A stretch of 64,000 nucleotides of DNA, taken from the NCBI GenBank assembly GCA_949130485.1, contig OX422185.1, forward strand, positions 4,467,928 through 4,531,927, written 5' to 3'. The DNA comes from Agelas oroides (taxonomy: Eukaryota; Porifera; Demospongiae; Agelasida; Agelasidae). The position numbers and the translations under genes were made by a program. This document shows positions 24,301 to 35,460 of this stretch, piece after piece. Numbering within the stretch: the stretch's first letter is position 1; every line of letters begins with the position of its first letter. The notes under the pieces are model-generated. The model made no database searches. It was not told where the DNA came from and saw only the letters and a list, made by a program, of their open reading frames with translations.

Positions 24301-24406
24301 TCACTGCAATAGCACTGTCCACAGCAATGAAATGGAGAATTTTCTATCTATCAAGCTATCAGGGAATGGAAAACTGGACCTCAAAATCTGCACTGATCTA
24401 ATTTGA
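15372..24406 (+). CDS. Gene B: CARD - Ser-rich linker - PH - C2 protein
   Basis: Thirteen exons join in phase to 779 residues: 15372-15642, 16766-17047, 17986-18770, 18911-18973, 19889-19960, 20335-20481, 20559-20639, 21580-21649, 21919-21988, 22106-22191, 22277-22464, 24001-24076, 24258-24406. Residues 1-90 are Ser-rich. Residues about 91-184 read as a CARD (ALLPYLMRYGLANRHDQEI..., NAFERFVKCLEEVGNEFASQL). Residues 185-446 are a polar linker with a long internal duplication. Residues about 480-640 read as a RhoGEF-style PH domain (RKLLHWGTLYQQGKVRF, LLTDFLLVL, ending LCFDAPS...DVWLEALTDTI), but no DH domain is visible before it. Residues about 647-779 read as a C2 domain (ISLTILKASSL, SWNFTFELW, LDIVVW, LGDIRIPIW), lacking the usual aspartate pairs, so calcium binding is doubtful. 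Likely a CARD adaptor brought to membranes by PH and C2. The first exon end (15642 versus 15602) and exon 8 start are the least certain. Confidence 0.82.
15643..16765 (+). other. Intron 1 of gene B
   Basis: Contains the 85-bp tandem repeat at 16140-16330. No other feature recognised. Confidence 0.6.
16140..16330. repeat. Tandem repeat, about 85-bp unit
   Basis: Two to three imperfect copies of a unit running ggtatgtgggatgtaactct, gtattcayaacacagtaatt, aaaaayaacat. The first copy is truncated. Intronic. Confidence 0.8.
17048..17985 (+). other. Intron 2 of gene B
   Basis: About 940 bp, phase 1, donor gataa^gtaagt. It contains a cctgagcgagccccac motif at about 17090 that recurs at 39128 and, in variants, elsewhere, suggesting a MITE edge. 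A short acaca-rich run lies near 17760-17800. Confidence 0.55.
18009..18735 (+). repeat. Coding tandem duplication in gene B linker
   Basis: Two in-frame copies of about 125 codons, offset by 375 bp (agttgccaggagcagccaag at 18009 and 18384). Shared peptide blocks, in order, are SCQEQPSN, DDADLVDERLLDSPSNELET, a SDSE.ES.SSR stretch, STSEHTVSKS, YPEHDV and SQYAH. Nucleotide identity is high enough to suggest a recent duplication inside this single exon. Confidence 0.92.
21229..21316. repeat. Tandem duplication, about 45 bp
   Basis: Two near-identical copies of aaagtgagcaatgaaaaatt followed by atgattataatgtaagtgtg, within intron 7 of gene B. Confidence 0.85.
22513..23052. mobile_element. Foldback element, 540 bp, inside a gene B intron
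   Basis: Outer arms: tatattgctataatgctagt on the left and its reverse complement actagcattatagcaatata on the right; the match runs inward through gtggctacaacctgggacc/ggtcccaggttgtagccac-type blocks, the aatttagcatgacagagaaa region and tttctcagatatgtaa. Arms cover most of the element. It lies between the two exons that encode the first and second halves of the C2 domain and is non-coding. Confidence 0.88.
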
Positions 24407-27400
24407 TGTCATAGGAGACTTAATTGTTTTAAGTAATATACTGTAATGTGTACCAGTGTAATCATATTTTTAACTACTGTGCATTGTTTCTTTTTGTATG
24501 TGAAAAGCTCTGCCTTGTGATATTATCTGTTCAATAACTGTACAAATTATCTTGTTCCTTCTTGTATCAGAGAGTTGGTATATACACAAAAAAGAATTCA
24601 CGCAATGCAAATCGCTCCCGTGTCAATGGAATATCAAATCTGAGCATGATTTGGTTTGGTTAGTACATTGTGCACGTATGCCCATGTATTTCATGTATTC
24701 CTGTTTACGTTGTAGCTAAACTATCTATATAGCTAGGTGCTACACAGACACATTACTTTTCTTCATGTCTACCGTAACTGTTCTATTTATGGCTCCACTC
24801 CATGCAAGGAAGATGTCCCAAAGACCTGGAAATATTTTCCTTGGCTCCAAAGTAGGCACACTCTGGCAGCATAACAATTCTTAGGGAGTGCTATCCAACT
24901 GGAACAGTTCTTGCACTTCTTTGTACGTGTACAAAAGACAACACAGTGTATTTCTGCTGTGCCAACCTATGCTTCAGTACATTGTACCACAGACAGACTT
25001 CATGTCAAGCATCAGGTAGGCTGCATAGAAATGTGTTAAGAGATTTCAGAAAACGTTCACATCTGTTGGCCTGACTGTAGATGGAGTTTCCAGCAATGTA
25101 CTTCATTAAAAAGTCTCCTATACCATCAATTGATCTTTTTCATGTCTTATTATTTATGCTTATGTAGTCATTATACTATGAGCCTTTTTTATGTAACATG
25201 CCTCCTATGTCCTATGCTATATGGGCTTATGTACTCTGCCCCTAGTGACTTTAGTTTACATAAGACGGTCCTTTTACATTATTTGGATGCAAAGGTCAAA
25301 TGCATGTCCTCATAGCAATTCTATAGCCTCGTTCCCAGGCCCCGTCGCTTGCAATACGGAAAAGCGGTTAGAGGGCTTGGAATAATTTATCACGTGAGTG
25401 ACGTATAGAGGGTAGGTGACGGTAGAGAGGACTTAATTGAGCGTAGGCGGATCGTCGATGTACCCACGCAAGTAAGGGAACACTTCCAAACTATTTTTAA
25501 AAAAAACGTAATTATGACGCGTTAGGGCCATGACGCTAATTTTAGCATGAACTTCGAACCATCCTAATCATAGATTATATAGCTCTTACGAGCTATATAA
25601 TCTATGTCCTAATATAGACTGTCCTACATGCACTGTCTTCAAGTTCTGGTAAGACTATCGGCTACTTTTGCCATGACGCTAAGAGGGGGGAGGGGGGGAG
25701 GGGGTCCAAGACTTAACGTCATAATGACGCTAATTTTTTTTTAGGAAGTGTCCCCTAATTGCGTATCGATCGATATAATCGACAGTACGCGTAGCCGGTG
25801 TCATAAAATTTTGGGGCATGACTACTTATAGCATAGATATGCTTATAGGGCGTCGGTTTCGAAGAGCCACATGATAATCGTTAGGACGAGAAGCTGCGAA
25901 AACGAGCAAAGGTTTTTCTAGCTGTTGTTTGTATTCAGTTATGACATGCACTACAAATTTTATTGTGTTCTTGTAATTCTATTTTCATTTACACATTTGT
26001 ATTTCTACACTCATACCTACCTTACCATGTGCAGTAATAGCCCGTCCACCATGCATGCATCATAGCGGTTTAATTAAACATCAAGTACCTAACTGCGGCG
26101 CCTACTTCGCCCATCTTAGACTACCAGTAGTATACTTAGCTAGCTAGGTGCTTAGTTATCGACATCGTGTGAACAAAAATGGAATACAGGTATTAGTTGG
26201 TCCACTCGATCCTCGGTCTCTTCGGCTCTACACCTCGATCCTCGGTGACTCAGCCTCTATCCTCGGTCTCTCTACTATGGTAAGGGCCCCCATTGCATGG
26301 AGTTTAATCTAGTAGCAACCTATCTCACCAGTAGTATGTAGGCAGTTTGATATCAGAGTGGGATGCCCATATTCAATGTGAAAATTGGCATCCGGATGCG
26401 TATAGTTACGTGAATATAGGCATCGGGGTGCCTATTTTTACGTGAAGATGGGCATCCGGGATGCCCATTTTGGGGATGCCCATATTCACTTGACACCGGG
26501 GGGGGGGGGGGGGGACCATTCTACCGGTAAAATGGGGCCGGGGAGCCCCGATTAAGGGGGGGGGGGGGGGGGGGCCAGTTTACCATGACACCGGTATTAA
26601 GACCACTATATGTTCAACAACGATATCTCGAAAACGGTTTATATAAAAAGCAGCGAAATCTACATTGAAACCTATGTAAAAGGAGCGTTGGGCGCGGCCT
26701 AATTGTACTCCGGTGTCACAGCGGATCCGATCCCCCCGAAAATCCGATCCGGGTCGGATCAGATATGCTAGCGGTTTCGATCCTACCTCAGCGGATTCGA
26801 TCCGGGGTATCAACGGTGCCATAAGGTTCCTACTGTCGACATCTCATGGTGTACTATGGTGTATTCATGCGGACCTGACATAGATATTACTATAGGTTAC
26901 GAGTCTACATCTTTGTCAGATTATTCCTTGACTCAGAGTCTGACGTGACTAACCTTCGACTAGGGTATAAAGAATATCCATGTCAAATCAAAGTACAGCT
27001 TGGTCTGAAACAAATACATAGTTACAATTTTACAACAGTTGTTATGACTGTATAGAGCAATTATGGTGATGTGGGGCTGTCCGGGTCATGCAGTGGGAAT
27101 GGCTGCATTTCCTTCCTCTGAAAGCAATTATCTTTTTGCATCCATTAATATTCCTTGGCTATATGTAGTGTAAAACGCCATCCTTGATGACGATCTTCTT
27201 CGTTTTGTTCCGCGTTGCTCCCTTCTGGTTTACACATCCGTTCCTGCTGGACACTTCCCGCAGTGGAGATAGTCATAGATCGTCTGGTAGTCGATTTCCA
27301 TGAGTCTCAAAATTCTGAATAATGTAAAATGTTCTGAAGTGTTCAGAAATCGTACATCATCCAGACAGCTAGTGATTTTTCTTGACAGAACACTTGCACC

Positions 27401-27661
27401 AAAGACGGATCGTTTTCGCGGCGAAGGATCGAATCCGCTAGTAAAATTGATCCGGGGGCGGATCAGATACGCTAGCGGATCCGATCCGACGGAATGATTC
27501 CGCAAGCGGATCCGATCCGCCCGGATCGGTATAGGCCCGTAACGGACAATCATTGCGTCCCATATATATACTTTTGCTTATGTGAAATGGGCTATTGTTG
27601 CTGAAGTGTGACCAGGCCCCTTTCCTGATTTTTGGGGGTAGGGCCTGGGGACGAGGCTACT
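24407..27661. other. Intergenic, repeat-rich, no gene
   Basis: From 25325 a MITE tip (tagcctcgttcccaggcccc). At 25575-25610 a short perfect hairpin (atagattatatagctcttac / cgagctatataatctat). At 26190-26290 short tandem 'cctcgatcctcggt' units. At 26350-26480 repeated ggatgcccatattca blocks. Two poly(G) runs at about 26503-26514 and 26559-26575. At 26715-26820 and 27415-27535 gatccgatcc-rich stretches that partly pair, perhaps ends of a 1-kb element. No protein motif. Confidence 0.5.
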
Positions 27662-28250
27662 TAGTCGGGTGTAACCCGACCCTTGCGAAAAACGGAGGGT
27701 CGGGTGCCAGCCGTATACCCGGATTTGTTCTGAACTGTTATGTAATAGTTATGGATACTGGTATATGTTATGTATGGTTGTGATGTCATTCACGTGTTGC
27801 GAAGCCAGCAGAACAAACCCGGGTATAGGGCTGGCACCCGGGGATCCACTTTGTTCACCGCGCTTCATGCCCGATGACGTCATACTGACGTGTAACATCG
27901 ACAATGCAGGCCAGGAGAGCACATGATGTCCACCACATTTACAAAGAAGAAAAAAAAAAAAGAAGGAAAGGATTCCATTCCCTGGCCCTAGCCCTAACCC
28001 TAACCCTAACTGTAACACTAAGCCCTAACCATTCGGCTACGAAGCACTACTGACGAATCCCTGCACTGCACCGCCTAATGTGTACCGCGCTAATGCACCT
28101 ACCAATATTATTACTCCTATGCTACAGCGCGCTACAGGACAGACGACAGACGTAAGCATGACGTCATCGGGCATGAAGCGCGGTGAACAAAGTAAATACC
28201 CTGGTACCCGACCCTCCGTTTTTCGCGAAGGGTCGGGTTACACCCGACTA
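27662..28250. mobile_element. Nested inverted-repeat element, 589 bp
   Basis: Terminal inverted repeats of about 44 bp: tagtcgggtgtaacccgacc on the left, reverse complement ggtcgggttacacccgacta on the right, with aaaacggagggtcgggt inside. Further inverted pairs lie inside (cacccggggat/..., cgcgcttcatgcccgatgac and gtcatcgggcatgaagcgcg), so the element folds at several levels. It also contains a short telomere-like run. Non-coding. Confidence 0.85.
27988..28028. repeat. Telomere-like CCCTAA run
   Basis: Roughly four CCCTAA-type units (cctagccctaaccctaaccc), then an imperfect continuation. A similar short run is at about 62447-62463. Far too short to be a chromosome end. Confidence 0.7.
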
Positions 28251-28301
28251 AAGGCTACTGCTTGCTCAGGCTCGCCCCACAATGCAACGCATTCTGCTAG
28301 T

Positions 28302-28350
28302 TAGTCTCGCAGGCCAGACTCTCCCGCGTAAGAGTCTGGCCTGCGAGACT
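28302..28350. mobile_element. Short perfect hairpin element
   Basis: Twenty-base arm agtctcgcaggccagactct pairs exactly with agagtctggcctgcgagact across a 9-base loop. Similar blocks (agtctcacgggccagactct) occur near 17157, so this is a repeated element. Confidence 0.8.
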
Positions 28351-28923
28351 ATCTGCTAGTATTGATAAGCAATGAATCGAGCAATTGATTGATTGATTGA
28401 TATGACACCATACAGGCATTGCACAAAAGCAAAAGAAAAACTACTAGGCCTAGTCCGACAACATATAGAGAGCATGGCAAACACTTGCTAGGACACAAAA
28501 CACCAGTCTCAGTCCAAGATCAACCATACTCATCCATATGACATCAGAGATACTTGACAAAATCCTCTAGATCTGAATCCTCTTGATACTGTCGCCAAGG
28601 TGCACTAAGGGGGCTACGGTCCAGGCCCGTAGGTAGGGGGGGGTTCGAGGGGGTTCGCTCGAACCTCCCTTTTGACCTCCAAAAGATTTTTATACACCGC
28701 TTTTAGTTTAAGTGTCCTACCGTTTGAAATGGTCCACTAGTCTTGATGCTACTCAGAATCATCGCTGTCCAAACGAGTCTGGTTGCAGCTATGCGAGTTT
28801 GTTCATGGAGGACCAGCTCGGAACGCGCGCGTAAGCTGCTGCGATGAAAGGACGCACGTAAGTACGTGCCTAAATAAATCGCTATATAGTTTAGGCGCTC
28901 GAGAGTTGTCCTTTTGGTGATGA

Positions 28924-29430
28924 CAGGGCCGTAGCCACCGGTCCGGTTAGTCCGGTTTCAACCGCACCACTTTTTCCCTCATGCACCCATGGCTTGCTTG
29001 GCGTCGCCAAATAGGGCCAATGCTCCGCAAACGCCCATGGCACGCACACAGCGTGGTGACATGTTGCAACATAATACGAGATGGCTGCGAACAGTGCGGA
29101 AGACCGAGTCTTCCAACAATTTTCCGTTCTTCCAACTGAACGATATGCGAAGGGTGTGACTTGTGAGACAAGCGAACGATCGGAAAGCCGAAACCATGCA
29201 GTGCTATATGGCGCAACGGGCAGAAAGGGTAGATGTTCATGCATGTAAAACTCTGTCGTCTGGCCTCCGAGAAGCATCGTTTTGGCCCATAAATGGTCTC
29301 AGAAGCAATCTCATAGCCTCCAAATTCCAAAAATTTTCTGGGGGGGGCATGCCCCCAGACCCCCCTAGCTGTTGCGGCTTACGCACGCACCACTAACTTG
29401 ACCACTCCAAATTTGATGGCTACGGCCCTG
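28924..29430. mobile_element. hAT-like MITE, 507 bp
   Basis: Ends cagggccgtagcca and tggctacggccctg are exact inverted repeats of the CAGRGNCGTAGCC type common in hAT-derived non-autonomous elements. No clear 8-bp target duplication. The overlapping minus-strand open frames within it have no recognised domain and disagree with each other in frame. Confidence 0.7.
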
Positions 29431-30090
29431 TGATGTCACCCCACCTGCTGTTCTGCCAACCTTAGTACTTTCTCTCGTGGAACTTCGAAGTCAGCTGGCT
29501 TAGCAAATGCATACATGGACAGTCAAAAATACTCGGCGAGCCATGTAACTAGGGGTTCACTAAGTTCACCCAACTCCATGTGGTGACATAATAATTTGTA
29601 ATGTTTATTCCTTGCGCATTGCGCGCGCGGATCGAAGATGGAACTGGATCCAGACATGCTACATGTCGTAGTTTTATACTTATAGTAATTCTGCGAACTA
29701 AATGCTGCATAATTTCTGGACCTGAAGAGGTTCACTACTTTTTTCATGCCTTTTTTCTAGCTTGTGAGCTGAATAGCTAATACATACAGTGCTAGCTGGT
29801 TATAGGAGTAAATGTTCATCAACATGCTGTGTGAGTCTAGTCTTTCATGCTCAGGTCTAGCTTCACCCATCTAGTGAGCCATGTACAGATTTTGTGTGAG
29901 CATCTTGGGGTACGGTTTCACTGCATTATTTAAGATACCAGAAACTTGTCCCTCAGCAAGTCATGCAAAACAGGTGCTGGAAGGCATGCAGCAAAACAAA
30001 ACACCAGAAAAAAATCACATAGTCTGTATTGTGTCCAAAGATGTTGTGCAACATTTTAACAAGAATGCTGAACTCTAGTGTATATTCCCT
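29431..30090. other. Non-coding stretch
   Basis: No supported gene. The stretch gttcactaagttcacccaactc (split here for length: gttcactaagttcac, ccaactccatgtgg) near 29555 is repeated in inverted form near 31500, marking ends of a roughly 1.9-kb inverted pair. Confidence 0.4.
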
Positions 30091-30814
30091 GTTCGCCTAC
30101 TCCCGTTTTGCCCACTCCCATTTTGCCTACTTTAGACCAAAAAAGTGGCGTTTCGCCTACTGTTAAAAAACACATTTTCTAACAGTTCTATGAATATGAA
30201 TACACACTTGAAGAGTGCAGAGAGACCCACTGCAGCTGTGACTTCTCCCACACCTCCAGAAGATACAACCATCTCGTCCTCGCCGATTCAAAACATACTT
30301 ATGACCTTCATAGACAATTGCTCTGGCTCCTTTGGTGGTTACAAACTCCATGATGATGATGGTAAATAAGGAACACATGCAACCACTGTATCATAGGCGT
30401 AGGAAAGACTTTTTGATTGGGGGGGGGAGGGGGCACTCTTGAAACTACACATAGAGTAGTGAGCAACTTATGTAACAATTTATGAAAACTTGGGGGGGCA
30501 CATGCCCCCGGTGCCCCCCCAGTTCCTACGCCTATGTGTATATACCTTCCACATTACAACCTATAATTTCACCATCTTGACTGTACCAAAACATGGTTGA
30601 CCTGTACAGGTTGGTACACTCAACTACGTACAGCTCTTGGTACAGACAAAGCACAGGATGTCACTTTGACATGGCCCAAATAGATTTTTTTCAAAGACAA
30701 GCCTACTTCTGGATGTTGCCTTGACATCACTTAGATGCCCAAATATAATCTTTTTACTAGTAGGCGAAATGCCACTTTTTGGTCTAAAGTAGGCGAAACG
30801 GGAGTAGGCGAACA
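30091..30814. mobile_element. TIR element with another element nested inside
   Basis: Left end gttcgcctactcccgttttg and right end aaacgggagtaggcgaac are inverted; inner blocks tactttagaccaaaaaagtg and cactttttggtctaaagtag also pair. About 725 bp in total. The small antiparallel open frames at 30145-30378 have no known motif. A second element sits inside at 30392-30536. Confidence 0.82.
30392..30536. mobile_element. Nested short TIR element
   Basis: Ends cataggcgtaggaa and ttcctacgcctatg are inverted, bracketing G-rich runs (gggggggggagggggc) and gcacatgcccccggtgcccc. It was inserted into the older element 30091-30814. Confidence 0.75.
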
Positions 30815-32319
30815 GGTAGCAATTCGCCACTAATATATGCCCCGTGTAGAAGTGTTTGCAACCGGATCAAAATTGAATCAAGCAATCAAAGCCCCTTTTG
30901 GGGGCCGATCAAAGGATCAAGAACTGCTAAAATCAATGGAGTACGAACACATGGCTGCAATTTGACCTTTGACCCTTTGAAAATCAACCGCTGAAGAGCG
31001 TGAGAAGGGAACAATCAAGCAATTAAGCACACTTGCCAATCAAAAGCCTTGATCCCCTTGATCCCGGTCACAAACACTTGAATAGGCGGCATGTGGCTAC
31101 CCCTTGGCCTTACACTGTAATCAACTCTTGATCTTACTAGGTAACAGGTTAGCTCACAAGCTGGGGACGAGCCTGAGCACAGTATTATATACTGACTGAA
31201 CCTGTTGGGGGTTTTACACGAGTCCAGTATTAGCTACAAAATTTTCTTGCTATAAAATTAAGTTGCACCATCTCTTTGAACACAATACAGACTACCTGTG
31301 TCTTGTCCAACTGGTGTTTTGTTGCTGGATGCCCTCCAGCAACTCAAACTCGACTTGAGGAGCTAACTGCTAATGCATGCCATGTGCTGCTAGTCTTTTA
31401 CCCTTCGCAGGGAGGTGTGGCTTACGAGACTACATCATGTCTGGATCCAGTTCTGTGGTGCTCTGCGCGCGCAATGCGCGCATTACAGTTTATGACGTCA
31501 CCACATGGAGTTGGGTGAACTTAGTGAACCCCCTTCCGCACTGCAATAGAAACACCGGAAGTTGTACGGATGGGTACACGACTGGTATGGAGGAAGGGCT
31601 GCCCCTTTCTGTGGTCGTGATTTAATATCGTAGGCTAAACTACAGAACAGGAGAGGAAAGGTACGTTCCTAACTTAAATTTAACCGTAGCAGACTTCATC
31701 TCATTCTACTATCTATGATCTGACAGATCTTGCCAACTGAAGAGGTAGCTAACGAATAGGGTGTATATTAGCCTCGTTCAAGGTCTTCTCACCGTCCAGT
31801 TTTGATCATACTAAAAGCGAGGCTATGGATATTGGTCCACAATTTCATTTCTACTTCAGGCAGAACTAATGGGTTGAGGAAACCTATAGACATTTGTCCA
31901 GGTGTGGAGTTTAGTCTCGCATGACCAGTCCTTTCTCTTAAACTGTGTATGGCCACGTGAGCCTAGTATACAGTATATTAAATGTCCCCCTGTGTAGCTG
32001 TAGAATTGTCTAGGAAACATTTACATCACAATTTGGCTGCCAGTCACGTCTGAATCACTTTTTCACCCTGGACCAAATTCGGTTTGTAGTCGGGAGAATT
32101 GCACTACGTCAGATATTAGCATGTGATTGTAACAATAGTTAAAGTTCCACAGGGACACTAGAGGCAAGAATTAAGCCAAGATACATGCACTCCAGCACAA
32201 GAAATTACTGTTTCCTCCTGAATGTGATCTCATATAGCCACATAGCCAGACCCACTTGCATGTGAGTTATTTGTCCTGGCTATTTGGATTACAGTGACCT
32301 CTTTCTTTTTTTACTGCAG
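30815..32319. other. Non-coding stretch
   Basis: Contains gatcaa-rich sequence (30860-31070) with internal symmetry, and a MITE tip at about 31770 (agcctcgttcaaggtcttct ... gcgaggcta). No supported gene. Positions after 32290 lead into a polypyrimidine tract and acceptor for the next entry. Confidence 0.45.
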
Positions 32320-32542
32320 AATGCACAAAATGGAAGTCACTTATCTTGACCCCCCTCCTCCTCCATGGGGCTGCTCCTCTTCACAGGATAAAAAAGCTGG
32401 TTCAATAGCAAAAGTCTCTCATCCTCAATTAAGACATGTTATTGCAACCTGGCAGCTTTCTGATCGACTGCAACGGTTACTTTCCAGCAATGAACTAGAG
32501 GCAGCAGGATATGATGTCTTCTCAGAAGATGGGAGAGAAAGG
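32320..32542 (+). CDS. Orphan coding exon, unknown protein
   Basis: An acceptor after a long pyrimidine tract (ttttttactgcag^a) is followed by an in-frame Met (32321; second Met 32330) and 74 codons ending at a strong donor (agg^gtatgt). The peptide starts MEVTYLDPPPPPWG, then a Ser/Lys linker and a helical part ATWQLSDRLQRLLSSNELEA. No domain recognised. It could be a first coding exon of gene C, which lies downstream on the same strand and still lacks a start, but I found no chain of exons that proves it. Confidence 0.5.
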
Positions 32543-33237
32543 GTATGTACATTGTTTCTTTTAGTACATGTATCATTAGCAATATGCTTGTGAATGGAAA
32601 ATGGACACATAGCTAAAACATGAGCTGGCACTTAGTACTTGGTATACAGTACATGTTACAAATATAGACTACACATAGTGTGGGAATTGTTAGCTTCATT
32701 TATGTATGCAGTCCATATTTGTATATGTGGACTGAATTCCATGCCTATTGGAATTTGTTTAGATTTTGTGGGCATTAAATTTACATGCTAGTGGATTACA
32801 TGAAAGCCTGAAAAAGGCCACGAAATTTTCGTTATGCATTGGTGAATTATGCTGACATCATTTTCTAGCAAAATATTTGTATTCAAAATAGAATCCATCC
32901 AGGGGTGTTTGGAAAAAGTGGGTTGACAGATTACTGACTACAATGCAGAAGTGCGCAGATGACAATTATGGTACTTAATTGACGTGTTGGACAGTCTGGC
33001 CATTGCAACACTGCAGGCATTACTGTTAGATTGTTGTGCCTTGGCACTGTAATCAATGCTCCTATTGGTGATCTGCCACTACATGAAAACCAAAAATGTA
33101 TTCCTAATTGGGTTTGGGATCATTGCTTGTATGTTCTCAAGCTTTACACAGTAGTATACCAAGAGTTGGAATGCTCTAGCTCTCCCTATCTATGTTGTCT
33201 TGATTACATTGATGACTGTACTTCCTGTGTATATAAT
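32543..33237. other. Possible intron or intergenic space
   Basis: No domain recognised. The 33031-33318 open frame is not supported by splice sites or motifs and runs into the next element. Confidence 0.4.
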
Positions 33238-33765
33238 TACCATACTCACTCGACATTACGCCCCCCCTTTTTGCCGATTAGATTTAGCTACAAGTATGGG
33301 GGGCTTATAATTGAATAATGGTAATTAATCTCGTTTATACGCCCCCTTTCCTCGCTGTGAGAATTGTCCGTCACCGTCTTGTGCGGCTTGTGATGAAGCT
33401 CGTAGTGGCTCATTCTGCAGGGCAAAGGATCATGAAATTATCAATGAAGGCGCAGAGTGTGTGCGGTCAGAAAACGCGATGCAGTTTTCGCACCACCACC
33501 AGCTAGCTACGAGCTTGCCGCCGCATAGCCAATTGCTTGGTCGGTGTATCGCTGGCCAGTAGGTAACTAGACTCTATATAGGATGGTACAGTGAGTTATA
33601 ATAACCTTCCTCTCATTCGTCGGAGTCGCAGAGTTCTTCCGTTCTTATTAAATTTTCCATGTATGGCTGAGGGGGGCATAAAATTATACCTCCGCAGCAA
33701 ATTTATGCAAATAGTAAGGGGGGGGCTTATAATCGAAGGGGGCATAATGTCGAGTGAGTACGGTA
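33238..33765. mobile_element. TIR element, about 530 bp
   Basis: Ends taccatactcactcgacatt and aatgtcgagtgagtacggta are inverted with one or two mismatches; inner blocks acgccccccc/gggggcat and gcttataattgaa/cttataatcgaa also recur. Non-coding. Confidence 0.8.
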
Positions 33766-34047
33766 TGTTGTTTGTGACTCATCTGCTTTGCTGGCACATG
33801 TGCATGACCATCACATGTTTGTCACAAAGCTACTGTGGTGGTAATGTATTCTGTTGTTGATATACATGACAATAACCCTAGTAGCCTAATCAAAATACAC
33901 GACAAAAGTACAATATATAGCATGGACAGAAAACAAAAGAAAACAATACACAAAGGAGTGGAGCTGTACCAAGAGGCACGCTCTGTAACTTGGTATTTGT
34001 GTAACCAAGGACTGCAGTAAAAAGTCACCTATCCCAACCCCTCCCCC

Positions 34048-34062
34048 CCCCCCCCCCCCCAT
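34048..34062. repeat. Poly(C) run
   Basis: About 15 consecutive C, with ambiguous length as usual for such runs. Confidence 0.9.
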
Positions 34063-34270
34063 AGTAATTTTGCTGAGCATTACATGAAAATAAATTACTT
34101 TGCATTGTCAGTTTGCTTATCTGGGTTATCTGAACACCCTTTGGTCCCAACCTGTTTGGATAAGTGACTTTCCTACTTTAATTCCATTCCTATTGTCACT
34201 GTAAAGGGTATGGTGATGATGTTTCGACCTCCTCCATTGGAGTATCAAATACGAAGAAGCCAACTAGATA

Positions 34271-35460
34271 CAGTGGAACCTCCCTTAACGAACACCTCCC
34301 AATAGCCGTCCCCTCACTTACGTGGCCACTTGACGCGGTTCCAATTGAAGTCCCATTAATACAATACTTAAGAATACTCCCAAATGCGGACACTATGCTA
34401 TTCCGTAAAGCGGACAGGTTTTTTAGTCCCTCTAGTACCTGGACTGTACAAAATTCACTTGATAATGCGGACACTGGCATGCCTCTCGCACAAGATTGTG
34501 CATCGGTGTAGTAGTGCAGGTTGTCCCCCGTCCTAATGCCCCCCAGGGCATCTGCCCTAGTGCAGGATGTCCTCCGGACAATCTGCCTTAGGGCAGAATG
34601 TCTCTGGGGGATACTCTACCCTAGCGCAGAATGTCTCTGGGGGATACTCTACCCTAGGGCAGAATGTCTCTGGGGGATACTCTACCCTAGGGCAGACTGT
34701 CCCCTCTTAGTGCAGAATGTTCACCCTGGTAGTCTATAGTTTTGAACACAGGAAGAAAGGTAAACAGTTGGAGTCTGGAACATCTTTACCAGCTCCTTCT
34801 CCCACACACCTTCCCACAAAGTATAGGCAAAACCAAGAGCATTTCCAGTTAAAAATTCTATCACTCACTGCCCTTGCACATTCGATCCAAGGTCAATTCA
34901 CACTCTACAATTGCATATTGTATGCTTTGTAGTTGTTGCTGGCCATCCAGTGAAGGGCTCACTTCTGGCTTTTTTTATCAAGGCATGCCGCCATGATGCC
35001 ATACTTCTACATCTGTCACAGATCGTCTTCCATACTGTTCTCCTTTATGCTTGACACTTCAAACTGACCTGTTTTTTCCACTGCTTCCTTGCGCTCTGCG
35101 CAGCACGACGAGTGTGGGTTGACATTTTGCACTAAGGAGGACAGTCTGTACTACCACAGAATATCCGGCGGACATTCTGTACGGCGGGACATCCTGCACT
35201 CCAACACCGGCACCACTTATTGATTCAACAACTGGACATTATAATAGCACTGGTACGCATAATGCTAGCCTCTGGTTAGCCTTTTTCGGCAGCGTGCAGC
35301 AAGGGAGAGCTCTTAAACGCGCCTTCATAGCGCTCAACAGCACCAGTACGCCTTGCCATGCCTACTGGAAATATACCGGAAGCCTCCAAAGTAGGGACAC
35401 CTCTTTACACAGGACACTTGAGATGGCACCAATGGTGTCCACATTATAGAGGTTCCACTG
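34271..35460. mobile_element. Tigger/pogo-like non-autonomous element, 1.19 kb
   Basis: Begins cagtggaacctc and ends gaggttccactg, with TA directly outside both ends, the pattern of pogo/Tigger elements. Subterminal sequence is rich in 'gcggacact' and 'tggtgtccacattat' motifs also typical of that group. No transposase remains. It contains the 33-bp tandem repeats of the next entry. Confidence 0.85.
34593..34700. repeat. 33-bp tandem repeat inside the Tigger-like element
   Basis: Three copies of gcagaatgtctctgggggat plus actctaccctagg at 34593, 34626 and 34659, followed by a diverged fourth. The unit multiple of three gives an open frame (repeated AECLWGILYPR) that is not a gene. Confidence 0.88.

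Noticed and set aside
27988..28028. A chromosome end
   Set aside because: Only a few CCCTAA units flanked by ordinary element sequence; interstitial.
28891..29330. Two overlapping 127-residue minus-strand frames
   Set aside because: Both lie in a hAT-like MITE, disagree in frame and show no domain.
34521..34739. Repeated-peptide open frame that could look like a repeat protein or CRISPR-like array
   Set aside because: 33-bp head-to-tail units without spacers, inside a Tigger-like element of an animal genome; no CRISPR and no gene.
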